Assembly: GCA_038237665.1 (NCBI GenBank) | Contig: JBBRYK010000092.1 | Span: 1-10,370 of the forward strand | DNA length: 10,370 bases | From: JBBRYK01 sp038237665 | GTDB lineage: Bacteria > Actinomycetota > Thermoleophilia > Gaiellales > Gaiellaceae | Direction: 5' to 3' | Part shown: positions 1 through 7,140 of the stretch, one piece after another | Numbering within the stretch: position 1 is the first letter of the stretch | How the letters are laid out: the number at the start of each line of letters is the position of its first letter | Program-made: the position numbers and the translations under genes | Notes under the pieces: model-generated | The model's input: the letters and a program-made list of their open reading frames with translations, nothing else | Told to the model about the DNA's origin: nothing | Database searches by the model: none

Positions 1-2065
1 GGATGTAATCGACGAGCCGCATAACGTTCGCCGCCCTGGCCTCCGCATCCGAGCACTTCTCGAGCGTCGTGATCGCCATCCCGGCGAACTGGAAGCTCAC
101 CCCCTCGAAGTGCTTCGTGTCGGTGAGAAGGATCTCGACGATCTTGCAGCGGTCGAGGATGTACTGCCGAAGCGCGGAGTGCGTCGTCAGCGTCCGAAAA
201 CTGTCGTTGGTGATCAGCGAAAGCCGACCACACTCGCGAAGTCGCTCGACGCCGTTGGCGAAGAACATCGCGTAGCTGTCACCGTCGCCCGTACCGATGC
301 TGCCGGCGTTTCGGTCGGCCGCCCGTTGGCCGTACAGGCGCGCATAGACGCGCTTCTTGTACTCGGGTTTACGGGCGCCGTACGGCGGATTGCCGACGAC
401 CGCGTCGAACTCGACCTCGTCGATCTCGGCAATGTCGTCGACCTGCGGATCGGCGACGACGCTTTCGGCCTCGGAGAAGAACTCCCGTTGCGGCCGCTCG
501 GGTGAATGGAGAAGCATGTCGTGGACAAAGAGCTTCGGCTTCGTTTCGATCTGCTCGTCGCTCAGCAGAAATACGCGGATCGCGGCAAGCGACAAGGCGA
601 AGGAGTCGATGTCGCCACCGTAGACCTGATGTTCGACAATTTGGCGGTACACGTCTTTCGGCTTCAGCCCCTGTTCTGCGTAGAGCTCGATGAGCCGCTC
701 GTAGATGCCGTCCAGGAAGTGTCCCGAGCCCATGCAGGGGTCAAGTACTCGCGACCCGCTCTCAAGATTGAGCTTGGAGACCATGTAGGTGACGTCGCCG
801 TGCGGCGTGTAGAACGCCCCGAGCCTCGCCTGTTGCCGTCTGCGAGCCGAGAGCATGCTCTGGTAGATGTCCCCGACATGCCGATTGGTCAGCCCGGAGA
901 AGCTCTTGGTTGAAAGGTCGTAGATGAGCTCCGCAAGAACGTCTTTGCTCGGCCGGAAGTAGTCGAACGCATCCTCTCGGTAGACGAGCGGGAAGTGCTC
1001 GGCGGCGAGATCGAACGCGACGCGGATCAGGTCGCGCCACGCGTTCTGTTCGATTACATGGGCCTGGATCTCAGGGGCGAGCTCTTGCCGCAGGGCGCGA
1101 TAGGCATTCTCATCTTCCGCTGGCCAATCACCTGCGGCGTCGTAAATGCGGCGGCGAAGCAATGCCAGGAAGACGGCCGCCGTCGTGGGCGACGTCTCCG
1201 ACCGGCTTCGGGGCAGGAACTCACGCATGATTCGGTAGAAGCCGGGGAGATGTCGGTCTTCGCAGAGGTTGAGGAAGAAGACCTTGTTCAGATAGTTCAA
1301 CGCTGCTTGCGTGACCATCTCGGCAGCTACCTGCCGCTCGTTGTCACGGCCCACCTCGGCGACCTTGCGCTCGTAGAGCTCCCGCATCCGCTGCTTCGCA
1401 ATCGGCCGCGCGTTGAGCCACTTGCCGAACTCCCCGACGAGGCCAGACTCTTCCTTAACGATCCGGATCGCCTGGACAACCTGACTGCGAAGGTCGTTTT
1501 CGATCGCGTCGAGGTGGTGGAGGAGGATGGCACGGAGCCGGTCGGGACCAACAATCTCCTGGGCGAACTCGCCGCGTAGCTGGAACGCCCTCACTCGCTC
1601 CCAGCTCCAGATGTCCGGGAGAGGCTCGTACTCGGCCGGCTTAGCCATACCGGCACGACGGAAGAAACACGTGCTCGAGGGCTTTCCGGAATACAGGAGG
1701 AGGAACGGCGGCGGCTCCTCGAAGTCTTCGCTTCTCGCGTAGCCCTGGAGCTGAGCGATCGCGCTGTCGAGCGCTTGCTGCGAGTCGAGCGCGTCGTAAC
1801 GCTTCAACTCGCAGAGCACGACTGGGGCGTTGCCGATCAGGTAGAGCCCGTCGTAGAAGCCACGCGCCTTCTGCGACTTCAGGCGCCACACGGCGAGTCG
1901 GTGCTGCTCCAGGAAGTAATCGCCTTCCGCCTGACCGCTTGTCCGCGCGGGATATCCCAGGGTGACCATGTCCGGTTCGAAGAGTTTCGAGTGAACGTCC
2001 GCCTCGGTGAAAGCACTCTTCTGAGCGTCGGGGATCGCCAGGCTTGGGAGCTCGATCGCGCTCAA
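1..2065 (-). CDS. Type IIG-like restriction-modification enzyme (nuclease plus N6-adenine methylase), C-terminus off left edge
   Basis: A single open frame runs from 2188 down to base 1 with no stop, giving 688 residues from the chosen start. Residues about 20-100 resemble the HsdR-type PD-(D/E)XK nuclease domain, with an acidic residue D72 in YDGLYLIG, then E86 and K88 in CELKRY. A helical connector follows. The methylase part has FYTP at 418-421, SAM motif I VLDPCMGSGHF at 440-450 and catalytic NPPY at 559-562, inside FDAVVGNPPYGA. This is the architecture of Eco57I-class type IIG enzymes, which cut and methylate adenine with one chain. The target-recognition domain should lie beyond the edge. 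The start is TTG at 2065, preceded by GGGAG with 6 bases of spacing. The in-frame ATG at 1969 would cut into the nuclease domain. GC and codon use (GTT, AAT, TAT, AGT) look less extreme than in neighbouring genes, suggesting transfer. It could instead be methylase-only in practice if the nuclease is inactive. Confidence 0.9.
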   Translation of the reverse strand, partial: MSAIELPSLAIPDAQKSAFTEADVHSKLFEPDMVTLGYPARTSGQAEGDYFLEQHRLAVWRLKSQKARGFYDGLYLIGNAPVVLCELKRYDALDSQQALDSAIAQLQGYARSEDFEEPPPFLLLYSGKPSSTCFFRRAGMAKPAEYEPLPDIWSWERVRAFQLRGEFAQEIVGPDRLRAILLHHLDAIENDLRSQVVQAIRIVKEESGLVGEFGKWLNARPIAKQRMRELYERKVAEVGRDNERQVAAEMVTQAALNYLNKVFFLNLCEDRHLPGFYRIMREFLPRSRSETSPTTAAVFLALLRRRIYDAAGDWPAEDENAYRALRQELAPEIQAHVIEQNAWRDLIRVAFDLAAEHFPLVYREDAFDYFRPSKDVLAELIYDLSTKSFSGLTNRHVGDIYQSMLSARRRQQARLGAFYTPHGDVTYMVSKLNLESGSRVLDPCMGSGHFLDGIYERLIELYAEQGLKPKDVYRQIVEHQVYGGDIDSFALSLAAIRVFLLSDEQIETKPKLFVHDMLLHSPERPQREFFSEAESVVADPQVDDIAEIDEVEFDAVVGNPPYGARKPEYKKRVYARLYGQRAADRNAGSIGTGDGDSYAMFFANGVERLRECGRLSLITNDSFRTLTTHSALRQYILDRCKIVEILLTDTKHFEGVSFQFAGMAITTLEKCSDAEARAANVMRLVDYI

Positions 2066-2169
2066 GTCGCACTCCCAGCAACGTACGGCGCTACCACACT
2101 CCCGGTGCGTCGAATCAGCAACAACATGCAAAAGAGTTTCGCACGCGTCGAGAACGGCGAGCGTTTCTA

Positions 2170-2185
2170 TTGTCTCTATTGACAA
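2170..2185. promoter_or_regulatory. Inverted repeat TTGTC-N6-GACAA between divergent genes
   Basis: TTGTC at 2170-2174 and GACAA at 2181-2185 form a perfect 5-bp inverted repeat around TCTATT. The heptamer TCTATTG also occurs twice in tandem phase, at 2166-2172 and 2175-2181. The repeat lies in the AT-richer gap upstream of the restriction-modification gene and covers a TTGACA -35 box reading right. On the minus strand GACAAT (2174-2169) could serve as a -10 for the restriction-modification gene. Operator-like sites are common at such genes. Short arms make chance occurrence possible. Confidence 0.3.
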
Positions 2186-2208
2186 CGATCATCGCGATCC
2201 ACGAGACT
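2179..2208 (+). promoter_or_regulatory. Candidate sigma-70-type promoter for the GT4-PHP operon
   Basis: A perfect TTGACA -35 lies at 2179-2184. With an 18-base spacer, GAGACT at 2203-2208 matches the -10 consensus only at A2, A4 and T6. Transcription would start near 2215, leaving about 75 bases of leader before the ATG at 2289. A second possible -10, TAGACT at 2272-2277, lies close to the ATG and could give a very short leader. The -35 is convincing and the -10 is not. Confidence 0.35.
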
Positions 2209-2288
2209 CCGTTGTCGCGGCCAAGGCCAAGACACATGATTGGCTGGGCGCCTCCCACAGCTACGTAGGGCTAGACTCGGCCTCAGGG

Positions 2289-4025
2289 ATGGGCCTCCGA
2301 ATCTGTCTGGTCACGCCGTTTGCGTGGTCGCAGCCTCACGACGTCAACGAGCACGTGGCCGGCGCGGCCGCCGAGCTCCGCCGCCTGGGTCACAAGGTGA
2401 CCGTGCTGGCCCCGTCCGGGCGGGCCGCCGACCTCGTCGCCGGAAGGCGGGCGCTGCTGAACGGCGCGGATGCCGAGGTCATCGCTCTCGGCCCCGCATT
2501 CCCGATCTCCCGGAGGAGCCGGATGGGCGTCCCGGTGGGCGTCCGCGCGAATCTCTCGCTCGCCCTGCGTCGCGGCCAGTTCGACGTCGTCCACGGATTC
2601 GAGCCGGGCCTGCCGAGCCTCTCCTACCTCGCGCTTCGCGACGCCCCGGGCCTTGCGGTCGCCACGTTCTTCTCGGAAGAGCGGCTCGGCTACCCACCCT
2701 CCAAGGCCCAGCGCGAACGTCTACTCGGGCGGCTCGATGCACTGACGGCCGTTTCCGACGAGGTCGCCGCAGCGGCAGCCGAACGCTTTCCGGGCGATTT
2801 CCGGCTCGTGCCGCTCGGCGTCGACCTCGAGCTCTTCCGCCCCCAGCCGAAGCAGAGAACCGCGGTGCTCGAATGGCGGCCGACCGACCGCATGCTGCTT
2901 CGCTCCGCTCTCGGCCTGCTCGAGGAGCTCCCGGGCTGGGAGCTCGTCCTGCTGCGCACGAAGCCCCTGACGGGCCGGCCCTACGTTCCGCGCGGGCTAC
3001 GCGGCCGCGTCCACCTTCGGCTGGGCCGCGACGGACGTGCCCGCGCGGCGGTTTTCAACGAGGCTTCGGTCTTCATCCCCTCCCCCACCGGGCTCGAGCG
3101 GCTCCGCCTCGAGGCCTCCGCTTCGGGAGCCGCCGTGGCCTCTCCGCCCGGTCTCGACGAGCAGCCCGAGCTCGCCGCCGCCGCCTTCGCGCGGCTGGCC
3201 GAAGACGACGAGTACCGCAAACAGGTGGAGGAGGCGGGTCGCGAGGCGGCCGAGGCCCAGAGCTTCCCGGCCCTGGGCCGGGAGCTGGACGAGCTCTACC
3301 GCGGGCTCGCTCGCCGCCGGCGGCAGCCCGCCCGCCCACCGGCCGATCCGCTAGAGGACCGCGACTGGATCGTTGCCGACCTGCACATGCACACCTCATG
3401 GTCGAGCGATTGCCGCGTACCCGTCGCCGACCTCCTCGACCACGCCGAGGCGCAGGGACTCGGCTCGATCGCGATCACGGACCACAACGTCTTCGGCGGA
3501 GCCCTCGAGGCGGTCGAGCTGGCAAAGGGCCGGCCGCTGACGGTGATCCCGGGTGAGGAGATCAAAACCGATTGTCAGGGCGAGGTGATCGGCCTGTTCC
3601 TCTCCGAGGAGATCCCGCGCGGCCTCCCCTTCGAGGAGACGATCGCGGCGATCCGGGACCAGGGCGGCCTCGTCTATCTCCCCCACCCCTTCGACCGGAT
3701 GCACACGGTGCCCGATCCGGCGACAATCCACCGTCACCTCGCGGACATCGACGTGTTCGAGGTCTACAACGCCCGCCTGCTCTTCGAGGGCTACAACGAC
3801 GAGGCCCTCCGCTTCGCGCGCAAGTACAACCTGACGATGGGCGCAGGCTCCGACGCACACGTCCTCCAGGGTGTCGGGACCGGCGCGCTGCGCCTGCGCG
3901 CCTTTCGGACCCCGGAGGAATTCCTGATCAGCCTACGAAGCGCCGAGATCCTGCGGCGACCGCGGTCGCTGCTCTACCTACAGTCCCTGAAGTGGATGGC
4001 CCAGGCCAAGGAAAGAGTTCGCTAG
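2289..4025 (+). CDS. Fusion protein: glycosyltransferase family 4-like domain plus PHP-family metal-dependent phosphoesterase domain
   Basis: 578 residues. The first ~340 are GT4-like (GT-B fold). The N-terminus RICLVTPFAW is followed by a helix starting at EHVAGAAAEL, FDVVHGFEP at 98-106, and the inter-domain signature VPLGVDLELFRP at 174-185. The C-terminal Rossmann half is poor: there is no GRL..KG motif, and the usual E-x7-E donor-binding motif appears as TGLERLRLE (267-275), with Thr in place of the first Glu. After an Arg/Pro-rich linker (341-359) comes a PHP domain with LHMHTSWSSD (H366, H368), ITDHN (D398, H399), PGEE (E423/E424), LPHP (H466), and a PHP-associated C-terminal segment ending in GSDAH (D522, H524). 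All main metal-ligand motifs are present, so the phosphoesterase half is probably active; its substrate is unknown. There is no signal peptide, so it is cytosolic. The ATG has no good Shine-Dalgarno. It is first in a run with the next two genes, with a 20-base gap to the second. Confidence 0.88.
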   Translation: MGLRICLVTPFAWSQPHDVNEHVAGAAAELRRLGHKVTVLAPSGRAADLVAGRRALLNGADAEVIALGPAFPISRRSRMGVPVGVRANLSLALRRGQFDVVHGFEPGLPSLSYLALRDAPGLAVATFFSEERLGYPPSKAQRERLLGRLDALTAVSDEVAAAAAERFPGDFRLVPLGVDLELFRPQPKQRTAVLEWRPTDRMLLRSALGLLEELPGWELVLLRTKPLTGRPYVPRGLRGRVHLRLGRDGRARAAVFNEASVFIPSPTGLERLRLEASASGAAVASPPGLDEQPELAAAAFARLAEDDEYRKQVEEAGREAAEAQSFPALGRELDELYRGLARRRRQPARPPADPLEDRDWIVADLHMHTSWSSDCRVPVADLLDHAEAQGLGSIAITDHNVFGGALEAVELAKGRPLTVIPGEEIKTDCQGEVIGLFLSEEIPRGLPFEETIAAIRDQGGLVYLPHPFDRMHTVPDPATIHRHLADIDVFEVYNARLLFEGYNDEALRFARKYNLTMGAGSDAHVLQGVGTGALRLRAFRTPEEFLISLRSAEILRRPRSLLYLQSLKWMAQAKERVR

Positions 4026-4045
4026 CCGAGAAGAGGACCCGGCGC

Positions 4046-4630
4046 GTGCCCGCTGCCTCGACCGACGAAATCTACGAGCGCTACCTGAAGAAGGCGATCG
4101 CCGAGATCAACGATCTCGGGCACGAGATCGCCGGCGCAGCCCAGGGCGCAGCGCCTGTCGTGGGCTCCGGCCACCCGCTCGCCGACGTCTTCCTGCTCAA
4201 GTACGAGCCGCGGCCCGCGGAGCTTCAGGAAGGCGTCGCCTTCTACGGCCGTGCCGGAGAGGCGCTGAAGAAGTCGTTCCAGCGGCTGCACGTCGATCCG
4301 ATGGCCGTGTACGGGACGAACTGCCTCAAGCTTGCCGGGCAGGACGAGGCCGATGCGCGCCCGTGGCTCGCCCGCGAGCTTCACATCGTCCAGCCGAAGC
4401 TCGTCGTGCTGATGGGCGAGCGCACGGTCGCGTTCGTGAACAGCCTCGAGTTCCCGCTCTCCACGAGCGTCGAGGTCCAGGTGGGTGAGCTGCAGCGGTT
4501 CACACCGACGATCGAGGCGCTCTACGTGCCCGACATCGACGAGTCGCTGGACGAGCAGCCGGCGAAGACCGCGTTCTGGAAGGCCTTCAAAGCACTCGGC
4601 CCCTGGTGGGCGGAGCTCCCGCCTTATTGA
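4046..4630 (+). CDS. Uracil-DNA glycosylase superfamily-like protein lacking the iron-sulfur cysteines
   Basis: 194 residues from GTG 4046, which has AAGAGGA at 4031-4037, 8 bases upstream. The region HPLADVFLLKYEP (43-55), then AFYGRAGEALKKSF (65-78), YGTNCLK (89-95) and the strand PKLVVLMGERTVAF (117-130) follow the order of the family 4/5 uracil-DNA glycosylase fold (PFvGrAG, then itN..K, then Pk.ivllG). Those enzymes remove uracil from DNA. Key differences are visible: the GEAPG.xxD catalytic loop is replaced by LLKYEPRPAELQEG, the four Fe-S cysteines are absent (the only Cys is C93), and the C-terminal HPS/HPG motif is replaced by YVPDIDES (160-167). It may therefore be an unconventional glycosylase, a binding-only relative, or act on another substrate. 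It overlaps the next gene by 4 bases (TTGA), so translational coupling is likely. Confidence 0.75.
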   Translation: MPAASTDEIYERYLKKAIAEINDLGHEIAGAAQGAAPVVGSGHPLADVFLLKYEPRPAELQEGVAFYGRAGEALKKSFQRLHVDPMAVYGTNCLKLAGQDEADARPWLARELHIVQPKLVVLMGERTVAFVNSLEFPLSTSVEVQVGELQRFTPTIEALYVPDIDESLDEQPAKTAFWKAFKALGPWWAELPPY

Positions 4631-5343
4631 CCCGCCGCAGATGGGTCTGCTTCGGGGTCCTGCTCGGCGCGCTCGCCGTCTTCTACGGCACCGCGCCGTG
4701 GCTCCCGAACCTCTCGACCTGGTGGGACGTCGGCTTCATCGCCGGCGTCCTCTTCCCCGCGGTCTTCGGGCTGGTCTGGCTGGTCCTCCCGCTCCGCGAC
4801 GCACCAGAGAAGCACCTCGTCGCCGTCGGGCTCGCCGCAGCGGCGATCGCCGCCGCGCTCGAGGTCGCCGACCAGACCGCGATCGCGAGCTTCTTCAAGC
4901 TCGCCGCGACGACGGCGCTGGCCTTCTGGTTCCTTCGCTACTTCGAGAGCGTCGTCTGGGTCGCGCTCGTCGCCGTCCTGATCCAGGCGGTCGACATCTG
5001 GTCGGTGTTCAAGGGTCCCACGAGCCACCTGATCAAGCACCCGGGCGGCGTCTCGGCGCTTTCCTTCGCCTTTCGCTTCCCGGGCGAGCACGACGCGGCA
5101 ACCCTGGGCGTGCCGGACCTTCTCTTCTTCGCGCTCTTCCTCGCCGCAGCGGCGCGGTGGCGCCTGCGCGTCGCCGCAACCTGGGTCGCGATGATCGCGC
5201 TGCTCGGGCTCACGATCGTGCTCACCGTCTGGCTCGACCGGCCGGGGCTTCCCGCGCTGCCGGCCCTGTCGCTGGGCTTCCTGCTCGTGAACGCCGACCG
5301 GCTCTGGCAGGCGGTGCGCGAGCAGAGACTCAGGCTTTCGTGA
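4627..5343 (+). CDS. Putative presenilin-like (GxGD-type) intramembrane aspartyl protease
   Basis: 238 residues, almost wholly hydrophobic, with about eight membrane segments near 7-23, 36-55, 63-80, 86-103, 108-128, 159-176, 182-203 and 206-222. Two aspartates fall in late membrane segments: D123 in AVDIWSVFKGPTSHLI and D164 in LGVPDLLFF. The last segment begins RPGLPALPALSLGF (205-218). This order matches presenilin and archaeal presenilin homologues: (Y)D-x-x-x-V-(Y/F)-K, then GxGD, then PAL. These enzymes cleave membrane-embedded substrates. Deviations are VD for YD and GVPD for GxGD. The TTG start overlaps the upstream stop as TTGA and has GGAG 11 bases upstream. GTG 4606 would add seven residues but lacks a Shine-Dalgarno. 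The 3' end overlaps the opposing methyltransferase gene by 14 bases. The topology is clear; the protease assignment rests on motif order alone. Confidence 0.68.
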   Translation: MTRRRWVCFGVLLGALAVFYGTAPWLPNLSTWWDVGFIAGVLFPAVFGLVWLVLPLRDAPEKHLVAVGLAAAAIAAALEVADQTAIASFFKLAATTALAFWFLRYFESVVWVALVAVLIQAVDIWSVFKGPTSHLIKHPGGVSALSFAFRFPGEHDAATLGVPDLLFFALFLAAAARWRLRVAATWVAMIALLGLTIVLTVWLDRPGLPALPALSLGFLLVNADRLWQAVREQRLRLS

Positions 5344-6694
5344 GCAGCGCGACCGTCTCGACGTGCGGGGTGTGCGGGAACATGTCCACCGGCCGGGCTC
5401 GCTCCAGCCGGTAGCCGAACTCACCGGTCAGCTCCTTCAGGTTTCCGGCCAGCGTCGTCGGGTTGCAGGAGACGTAGACGATCCGCGGCGCCTCCAGCCG
5501 CCCGAGACGGCGAAGCGCCTTCCCCGTCAGGCCGGCCCGCGGCGGGTCGACGACGATGACGTCGGGGTCGCCCGCGCGCGACTGGAGCTCCTCGACCGCG
5601 TCCGCAACCTCACCGGCATAGAACGCGGCGTTGGCGATCCCGTTCAGCTCGGCGTTCTCCAGGGCACACGCAACGGACTCCTCCGAGATCTCGACCCCCC
5701 AGACCGTCAGCGCGCGCTCGGCCATGCAGAGCCCGATCGTCCCGATCCCGCAGTAGAGGTCGTAGACGGTCTCGTTCCCGGTCAGCCCTGCGTACTCGAT
5801 CGCCAGCTGGTAGAGCCGCTCGGCCATGGCCGTGTTGGTCTGGAGGAAGGCGTTCGGCCGCACGCGGAAGCGCCTGCCCAGCAGCTCCTCCTCGATCGCC
5901 TCGTCTCCGGCCAGGAGCGTCGTCGGGAGGTTCGTCACCTCCGCAGCGGTCGAGTTGACCGCCCAGTGCACCGAGCGGACCTCCGGGAAGCGCTGGACGG
6001 CGGCGGCGAACTCCTCACGGCCTCGTAGCTGTCCCGGCGCGGTGACGAGGACGACGAGCGCCTGGCCGGTGTTGCGGCCCTCCCGCACTACGAGATGGCG
6101 CAAGAACCCCGTGTGCTCGGCCTGGTCGTACGCCTCGAGCCCTTGCGCGCGGGCCCACTCGACGACGGCCGCGCGGAGGGCGTTGCCGAGGTCGGTCGTC
6201 AGCCAACAGCGCTCGAGCTCGAGCACCTCGTCCCAGCGGCCGGCCTTGTGAAACCCGAGCGCGGGCCCCGACGCAGTCCGGGTGAACGAGTACTCGAGCT
6301 TGTTGCGGTAGTGGAACGTCGACTCGGCCGGGACGATCGGCTCGAGCGGGAGCTCGGCCAGGCCGCCGATGCGCCGGAGGGAATCGGCGACCCACGCCTC
6401 CTTCGCCGCCACCTGAGCCTCGTAGGCCAGGTCCTGGAAGCGGCAGCCGCCGCAGGCCGGATAGTGCTGGCACGGAGCCTCGACGCGCGCGGGACCCGGC
6501 TCGAGCACGTCGACGACGAGCGCCTCCGCATGGCTCTTCTTCACCTTCGTCACACGCGCCCGGACGCGATCTCCGGGTAGCCCGCGGCGGACGAAGACGA
6601 CGAATCCGTTCAGGCGAGCGACGCCGTTCCCGCCGTAGGCGAGCGAATCGATCTCGAGCTCGAGCTCCTGGTCCCTGGCGACGGGCGCGGCCAC
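5330..6694 (-). CDS. rlmD: 23S rRNA (uracil-C5)-methyltransferase, RlmD/RumA family
   Basis: 454 residues, close to the usual 430-460 of the family. An N-terminal TRAM domain (about 8-65) contains DSLAYGGNGVARLNGFVVFV. The iron-sulfur cysteines C75, C81, C84 (in CQHYPACGGC) and C163 have the RlmD spacing. The Rossmann methyltransferase part has PNAFLQTN (280-287), SAM motif DLYCGIGTIGL (312-322), DPPR (383-386), catalytic SCNP with C410, and the base E446 in HVETVAL. It methylates a uracil at C5 in 23S rRNA using S-adenosylmethionine, in the cytosol. U1939 is the E. coli RlmD target, but RlmC-like or dual specificity cannot be excluded. It starts with GTG behind an AGGGTGGG stretch. It lies 35 bases after yjbQ and is probably co-transcribed with it. 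Confidence 0.93.
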   Translation of the reverse strand: MAAPVARDQELELEIDSLAYGGNGVARLNGFVVFVRRGLPGDRVRARVTKVKKSHAEALVVDVLEPGPARVEAPCQHYPACGGCRFQDLAYEAQVAAKEAWVADSLRRIGGLAELPLEPIVPAESTFHYRNKLEYSFTRTASGPALGFHKAGRWDEVLELERCWLTTDLGNALRAAVVEWARAQGLEAYDQAEHTGFLRHLVVREGRNTGQALVVLVTAPGQLRGREEFAAAVQRFPEVRSVHWAVNSTAAEVTNLPTTLLAGDEAIEEELLGRRFRVRPNAFLQTNTAMAERLYQLAIEYAGLTGNETVYDLYCGIGTIGLCMAERALTVWGVEISEESVACALENAELNGIANAAFYAGEVADAVEELQSRAGDPDVIVVDPPRAGLTGKALRRLGRLEAPRIVYVSCNPTTLAGNLKELTGEFGYRLERARPVDMFPHTPHVETVALLTKA

Positions 6695-6729
6695 GGGCCC
6701 ACCCTAGTCGCGCCGGGCCACCTCAGCGC

Positions 6730-7128
6730 CTACGTCAGCGTTGTGACGTAGATCTTGCGTTCGCGCGGGCCGTCGAACTCGCAGAAGAAGATGCCCTGGT
6801 AGGTGCCGAGCGCGAGCCGGCCGTCGGCCAACGGGATCAGCACCTGCGGGCTCATCAAGGCAGCGCGGACGTGTGAGGGGCCGTTCGGCCCGTCGGCGTC
6901 CTCGTGCTTCCACTGCCAGGCGTCGTCGACGATCTTCTGCAGCGCATCGGCAAAGTCGTTCATCAGGTCCGGGTCGATGTGCTCGTTGATGGTCACGCCC
7001 GCGGTCGTGTGCGGCACGTAGACGAGCGCCGCCGAAGCGCCGTTCGAGCCGTCGAGCGCGGCCGAGACCTGGTCGGTGATGTTGACCAGCTGTGTCTGCC
7101 GCTCCGTCTTCAGGGAGATCGTGTGCAC
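6730..7128 (-). CDS. yjbQ: YjbQ family protein (UPF0047)
   Basis: 132 residues, typical length. Signature segments are VPHTTAGVTINEH (38-50), HEDADGPNGPSHVRA (75-89) and LGTYQGIFFCEFDGPR (107-122), where most relatives have GTWQG. Conserved His and Glu residues (H40, E49, H75, H86) likely bind metal. The family has been linked to a weak thiamine-phosphate synthase activity that rescues thiE mutants, but its true physiological role is unsettled. The start is GTG at 7128; an ATG at 7130 is out of frame and stops after six codons. AGGA lies 7 bases upstream, within TAGGAT, which could instead act as a -10. First gene of the minus-strand pair with the rRNA methyltransferase. Confidence 0.92.
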   Translation of the reverse strand: MHTISLKTERQTQLVNITDQVSAALDGSNGASAALVYVPHTTAGVTINEHIDPDLMNDFADALQKIVDDAWQWKHEDADGPNGPSHVRAALMSPQVLIPLADGRLALGTYQGIFFCEFDGPRERKIYVTTLT

Positions 7129-7134
7129 ATCCGT

Positions 7135-7140
7135 ATCCTA
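7135..7140 (-). promoter_or_regulatory. Possible leaderless -10 element for yjbQ (TAGGAT)
   Basis: Reading the minus strand, TAGGAT lies 6 bases before the GTG at 7128. It fits the actinobacterial TANNNT -10 placed so that transcription begins at the start codon. The same bases contain an AGGA Shine-Dalgarno-like string, so the two readings compete. No -35 is visible, and the element overlaps the start codon of the divergent metallopeptidase gene. Confidence 0.25.

Noticed and set aside
69..2182. Several plus-strand open frames of up to 194 codons across the left region
   Set aside because: They lie antisense to the continuous minus-strand restriction-modification frame, which carries recognisable nuclease and methylase motifs. 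The plus-strand translations show no family motifs.
2240..3556. 438-codon plus-strand frame overlapping the GT4-PHP gene
   Set aside because: Extremely Arg/Pro/Gly-rich translation, typical of an out-of-phase frame in high-GC DNA. The overlapping frame has clear domains.
4624..5424. 266-codon minus-strand frame antisense to the presenilin-like gene
   Set aside because: Low-complexity Glu/Arg/Asp-rich translation mirroring a hydrophobic membrane protein on the other strand; no family motif.
6655..6672. CTCGAG-rich repeats such as GAGCTCGAG, seen here and in other genes
   Set aside because: They encode Leu-Glu pairs or their antisense in the preferred codons CTC and GAG; codon bias explains them.
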